A stretch of DNA of 64,000 nucleotides from Dyadobacter sp. CY261. GTDB lineage: Bacteria; Bacteroidota; Bacteroidia; Cytophagales; Spirosomataceae. The translations under genes and the position numbers were made by a program. Of the stretch, positions 60,902 through 64,000 are shown one piece after another. The stretch spans positions 186,001 through 250,000 of the forward strand of contig NZ_JAKCPW010000003.1 in assembly GCF_021440085.1 (NCBI RefSeq), in the 5' to 3' direction. Numbering within the stretch: the stretch's first letter is position 1; each line of letters starts with the position of its first letter. Below the pieces are notes generated by a model, which saw nothing but the letters and a program-made list of their open reading frames with translations, made no database searches and was not told the origin of the DNA.

Positions 60902-61101
60902 CGGCCGATTGCTGTATAGTGACGGTGCGGTGATGACGATAGACCATAGACCATAGACCATAGACCATAGACCATAGACCAATCGTCTGCCACGTAACAA
61001 ACGTTCAAAAACAAAACTAAAAAAAAAGATGGTCTATGGTCCATCGTCCATGGTCGTCAAGCCATCGGCGGTCAGCCGTCAGCCGTCAGCCGTCGGCGGT
61101 C
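60886..61101. repeat. Heptad-phased inverted repeat array, locus B (between cydA and cydB)
   Basis: The left arm (60886-60983) is 14 continuous 7-mers: GACTGCC, GACCACT, GACGGCC, GATTGCT, GTATAGT, GACGGTG, CGGTGAT, GACGATA, GACCATA x5, GACCAAT. The right arm has GATGGTC, TATGGTC, CATCGTC, CATGGTC (61028-61055) and GGCGGTC, AGCCGTC x3, GGCGGTC (61067-61101), nnnnGTC units complementary in order: AT-type units inside, GC-type outside. The loop (60984-61027) is A-rich. The array covers the last codons of cydA and separates it from cydB. Its relative at 5744-5821 has only GC-type units. Confidence 0.9.
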
Positions 61102-61134
61102 AATATTCACTCATTCACTCATTCAAAGTTAAAA

Positions 61135-62160
61135 ATGCTCTACATCGTCATCACATACCTCTGGGCGTCTATCCTGCTGTATTTGCTCCTCGGCGGGGCG
61201 GATTTTGGGGCGGGGATTATCGAACTTTTTACTTCAAAAAAGAACAAGCAAGTTACCCGTAAGACGCTCTATTCAGCCATTGGGCCTATTTGGGAAGCCA
61301 ATCACATGTGGCTCATCATCGCCATCGTGATCCTTTTCGTGGGGTTTCCGGTGATCTATTCGACCATGTCGGTGAACATGCATATTCCGCTGACGATGCT
61401 GCTGATCGGCATCATCGCCCGGGGAACAGCGTTTACGTTCAGGCATTACGATGCGGTGGTGGATGATATGCAGTATCTTTACAATTCCATTTTTGCCATT
61501 TCGAGTTTCACTACGCCACTCTTTCTTGGAATCATCGCGGGAAGTGCCGTATCAGGTCATATCGATCCGCAGGCTGACACATTTGTCGATGCCTATATCT
61601 TCAGCTGGCTGCATTGGTTTGCGATTACCGTGGGACTATTTACGGTTTCCATATGCGGGTTTCTGGCGTCAGTCTACCTGATCGGGGAAACAAAAGTAGA
61701 GCATGAGCGCCTGCGCTTTGCGCATAAAGCGCAATTCTTCAACATCGCGGCGGTGATTTGCGGCGCGCTGGTTTTTGTAGCAGCCTGGTTTGAGCACATT
61801 CCCCTGTTCGACTGGGTATTCGGCAACTGGGTGGGACGGATCGCGATCTTGTCGGCTACGCTTTCCCTTATCTGGATGTGGGCTTTATTGTATCAGGGCA
61901 AAATTGACTGGCTGCGTCCACTCGCCGGATTTCAGGTTACAATGATCTTGTTAACAACCACTTACAAGCATTTTCCCAACATCGTTCTTCTGAAAGATGG
62001 AGGTTATCTGTCATTGACCGAACATGCCGGACAAGAAAAAACCATTGAAGCCCTCGCCTGGGCATTGCTATCAGGCAGCATTCTGATTCTGCCTGCGCTT
62101 TTTTATCTGATTTATAGCTTTCAAAAAAATCCGCTCAACTACGGAAATGAGGCACATTAA
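61135..62160 (+). CDS. cydB: Cytochrome bd oxidase subunit II
   Basis: A 341-residue membrane protein; the ATG at 61135 begins the correct N-terminus (LYIVITYLWASILLYLLLGG), whereas the in-frame ATG at 61036 would translate the repeat. The family motifs GGADFGAGIIELF and GPIWEANHMWLIIAIVILFV are present, with eight to nine further helices and the C-terminal FQKNPLNYGNEAH. It pairs with CydA to form the oxidase. A 233-bp repeat-filled gap separates the two genes, so how both are transcribed together is a question; no CydX was recognised. Confidence 0.94.
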   Translation: MLYIVITYLWASILLYLLLGGADFGAGIIELFTSKKNKQVTRKTLYSAIGPIWEANHMWLIIAIVILFVGFPVIYSTMSVNMHIPLTMLLIGIIARGTAFTFRHYDAVVDDMQYLYNSIFAISSFTTPLFLGIIAGSAVSGHIDPQADTFVDAYIFSWLHWFAITVGLFTVSICGFLASVYLIGETKVEHERLRFAHKAQFFNIAAVICGALVFVAAWFEHIPLFDWVFGNWVGRIAILSATLSLIWMWALLYQGKIDWLRPLAGFQVTMILLTTTYKHFPNIVLLKDGGYLSLTEHAGQEKTIEALAWALLSGSILILPALFYLIYSFQKNPLNYGNEAH

Positions 62161-62337
62161 CTTAAATGCCGTTGTCAAGCCCGTAAACTAATTCTTTTTC
62201 GGTCCTTTTCCATTCAATAACCATTTGGTGCCACACGGACATCGGAATGAGCTCGACTGTGCCTGTTATCATACTTTGTGGAAAAATCGCGGCGGCGGAG
62301 CTGCTTTTCAAAAAGTGATTTAAACACTACATCCACA

Positions 62338-63087
62338 ATGATCAAAGCGCTAATCATCGACGACGAGCCTAAGGCCCGCAGTGTTTTACACCAGTTCATC
62401 ATCAGTTTTGTGCCAGAAATCACGGAGGCGCGAATGGCCGCATCTGTGGAGGAAGCCCGGGGAATTCTGCAGGTATTCAAGCCCGACCTCGTATTTCTGG
62501 ATGTAGAAATGCCGCATCAAAACGGTTTTGACTTTTTGCTCCTGCCTAACATGCCCGATTTTGACGTGATCTTCACCACAGCCTATAATCAGTACGCCAT
62601 ACAGGCAATACGGTTCAGTGCATTGGATTTTCTCCTGAAACCGATTAGCCCGGAGGACCTGCGTGCGGCCGTCAAACGGCATTTTTCCAAAGGGGAAAGC
62701 TTTCGACAGCGAAAGCTGCTTTTCGACAATCTGGCGGCCAATATCGACAAAAGGGATGTCAAAGATTTCCGGTTGGCGGTGCCCTCGAGCGAAGGGGTTT
62801 TCTTTTTTATGATCCATGAAATACTCCGCCTCGAAGCAGACCGTAATTATACGATCATCCACCTGATCGGTAAGCGGCCGTTCATTGCGAGCAAAACGTT
62901 GAAGCATTTTGAAGATATGCTGATCAAATTCAGGTTTGTCCGCACGCACAAATCCCACCTGGTTAATCTCGACCATATTATCCGGATCAGCAACAACAAC
63001 GAATTTATTATTCTTTCGGACGGCTCACGCATCGAAGTGTCGCGCCGCAAAAAGGACGAGGTCCAGCGACAGCTCAACATCCACTGA
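62338..63087 (+). CDS. LytTR family response regulator
   Basis: A 249-residue two-component regulator from the ATG at 62338. The receiver domain has the acidic pocket IIDDEPKAR, the phosphoacceptor Asp in LVFLDVEMPHQNGF and the Lys in FLLKPISPEDLRAAVKRHF. The LytTR DNA-binding domain follows from about residue 150 (FFMIHEILRLEADRNYTIIH, SKTLKHFEDMLIKFRFVRTH with KSHLVNLDHI). No histidine kinase gene is next to it in the window, so it is an orphan here or its partner lies elsewhere. Target genes are unknown. Confidence 0.92.
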   Translation: MIKALIIDDEPKARSVLHQFIISFVPEITEARMAASVEEARGILQVFKPDLVFLDVEMPHQNGFDFLLLPNMPDFDVIFTTAYNQYAIQAIRFSALDFLLKPISPEDLRAAVKRHFSKGESFRQRKLLFDNLAANIDKRDVKDFRLAVPSSEGVFFFMIHEILRLEADRNYTIIHLIGKRPFIASKTLKHFEDMLIKFRFVRTHKSHLVNLDHIIRISNNNEFIILSDGSRIEVSRRKKDEVQRQLNIH

Positions 63088-63218
63088 TCTGCCTTTGCAA
63101 AACAATGTGTGGAAACATTTATGAGGAAAACACGTATTTCCCCGTAAAAAAATATAATTCCTTTGCATTGTTTTGTTTTACTTTACAGCCGTTCCTGCAT
63201 CTAATTATACTAACCTTT

Positions 63219-64000
63219 ATGACCGATCGTAAGACGCGGCTGGCTGTCATTCTCATCACGTCACTGTTTTTTCTCTGGGGTTTCGCCCTCAACCTGAACC
63301 CAATCCTGATCCCGCATTTAAAGAAAGCCTGTCAGCTCAGCGACTTCCAGTCGGCGCTCATCGACTCCGCATCTTACATCGCGTATTTCCTCATCGCATT
63401 GCCGGCGGGGCTTTTCATGAAAAAATATGGGTACAAGGCTGGTATCGCCTTTGGATTGCTGCTTTTCGCTGCCGGCTCATTTCTATTTTATCCGGCTGCA
63501 GAGATGCGGCATTTCGGCTTTTTCCTTTTCGCATTGTTTGTGATTGCCAGCGGGCTTACCATGCTCGAAACCGCTGCAAATCCCTACATTACTGTGCTTG
63601 GCGATGCAGATTCGGCCACGCAGAGGCTCAACTTTGCTCAGTCCTTCAACGGCCTGGCAGCATTTCTGGCGCCGCTGATGGGTGGAAAATTCATTCTTTC
63701 TGGTAAAACTCTTACCGAGGCACAGCAGCAAGCCATGTCGCCCGGCGAGCTCGACGCTTATCTGAACACCGAAGCTTCGTCGGTGCAGATTCCGTTTATA
63801 CTAATTGGCTTGGTAGTACTATTTGTTGCCGTCATGATCTGGCGTACTTCCCTTCCTGAGATCAAGGAAGAAGAGGAAGTTGAACAAAAAGCCAGCGGCT
63901 CTATCTGGGGAGAAAAAAATCTCATCCTTGGCACCATCGCCCAGTTTTTCTATGTTGGTGCACAGGTTTGTATCAGCAGCTTTTTTATCCGTTTTGCCGA
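63219..64000 (+). CDS. fucP: FucP-like sugar:proton symporter (MFS), N-terminal part (cut by window end)
   Basis: The first 260 residues of a major-facilitator sugar transporter; the frame is open to the window end. FucP features are clear: FFLWGFALNLNPILIPHLKK, ASYIAYFLIALPAGLFMKKY, GLTMLETAANPYITVLGD with TQRLNFAQSFNGLAAFLAPL. About six membrane helices are seen, followed by the central loop and the start of the second half. The FucP group transports L-fucose, glucose or galactose with protons; the substrate cannot be told from sequence. The start ATG is at 63219, 131 bp after the LytTR gene. Confidence 0.9.
   Translation, partial: MTDRKTRLAVILITSLFFLWGFALNLNPILIPHLKKACQLSDFQSALIDSASYIAYFLIALPAGLFMKKYGYKAGIAFGLLLFAAGSFLFYPAAEMRHFGFFLFALFVIASGLTMLETAANPYITVLGDADSATQRLNFAQSFNGLAAFLAPLMGGKFILSGKTLTEAQQQAMSPGELDAYLNTEASSVQIPFILIGLVVLFVAVMIWRTSLPEIKEEEEVEQKASGSIWGEKNLILGTIAQFFYVGAQVCISSFFIRFA

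Noticed and set aside
60788..61000. Minus-strand open frame with YGLWSMVYGLWS repeats
   Set aside because: It is the translation of the GACCATA units and part of cydA on the opposite strand; no homology or start context.
61029..61262. Open frames starting inside the heptad repeat (plus strand at 61029 and an upstream start at 61036)
   Set aside because: They translate the repeat; the cydB N-terminus proper begins at 61135, and codon content before it is repeat sequence.
1..64000. tRNA, rRNA, insertion sequences, prophage
   Set aside because: No cloverleaf, rRNA core sequence, transposase or phage structural genes were recognised; the KilA-N protein alone is not enough for a prophage call.

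Overview
The window looks like a chromosome segment of a Bacteroidota bacterium, most likely a Dyadobacter-like member of the Cytophagales. The evidence is two SusC/SusD pairs, type A and type B type-IX-secretion C-terminal domains, FecR-type anti-sigma factors paired with ECF sigma factors, DUF4249/DUF6934/PmoA (DUF6807) family proteins, promoters of the TAnnTTTG type, and few Shine-Dalgarno sequences. The assignment is inferred from gene content, not from a marker-gene comparison.

Layout. 1-2 kb: the end of an inositol catabolic pair (iolD fragment, iolE) followed by a frameshifted DUF433 remnant. 2-15 kb: mixed housekeeping and secreted proteins (S41 peptidase lipoprotein, T9SS type B protein, acyl-ACP desaturase, PlsC, GNAT, thioredoxin-fold protein, acyl-CoA dehydrogenase, GH9 glucanase, HxlR regulator, Dabb and cupin proteins). 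15-31 kb, minus strand: a glycan utilisation locus with two SusC/SusD pairs followed by a sugar-phosphate-isomerase-like TIM barrel, a double DUF1080 (3-keto-disaccharide hydrolase) protein, a Gfo/Idh/MocA oxidoreductase and a PmoA-like protein. This set fits oxidation-dependent glycoside breakdown through 3-keto intermediates. 31.7-37.5 kb: an ECF-sigma island (orphan truncated anti-sigma, sigma factor, small anti-sigma-like protein, lipoprotein, TonB receptor, DUF4249 lipoprotein). 37.5-40 kb: alaS.

40.9-48.6 kb is the most unusual region. Two outer-membrane-type proteins built on GVQ(L/V)AG-like repeats lie here. One is coupled by a TGATG overlap to a lipid A-type acyltransferase gene. The other carries an N-terminal STN domain and a carboxypeptidase-regulatory-like domain, and sits in an operon directly after an ECF sigma factor and a FecR anti-sigma factor, as a cell-surface signalling receptor would, although it has no TonB plug or barrel. 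Between them lie a T9SS type A protein and a protein whose C-terminal half resembles the Bacillus exosporium BclB C-terminal domain.

49-64 kb: KilA-N protein without a visible ATG, OxyR (both redox cysteines conserved), an AAA/DUF4143 ATPase preceded by three 33-bp tandem palindromes, PolX with a degenerate polymerase active site, a Gfo/Idh/MocA oxidoreductase plus AGE epimerase pair, CsbD, a 3-hydroxyacyl-CoA dehydrogenase, an esterase with a small overlapping ORF, cydA and cydB, a LytTR response regulator and the start of a FucP-like sugar transporter.

Across the window, an intergenic repeat family made of 7-bp units (GACnnnn on one arm, nnnnGTC on the other) occurs at 5744-5821 and 60886-61101. 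It forms large inverted repeats and, in the second case, splits the cydAB pair. No tRNA, rRNA, CRISPR array or complete insertion sequence was seen.
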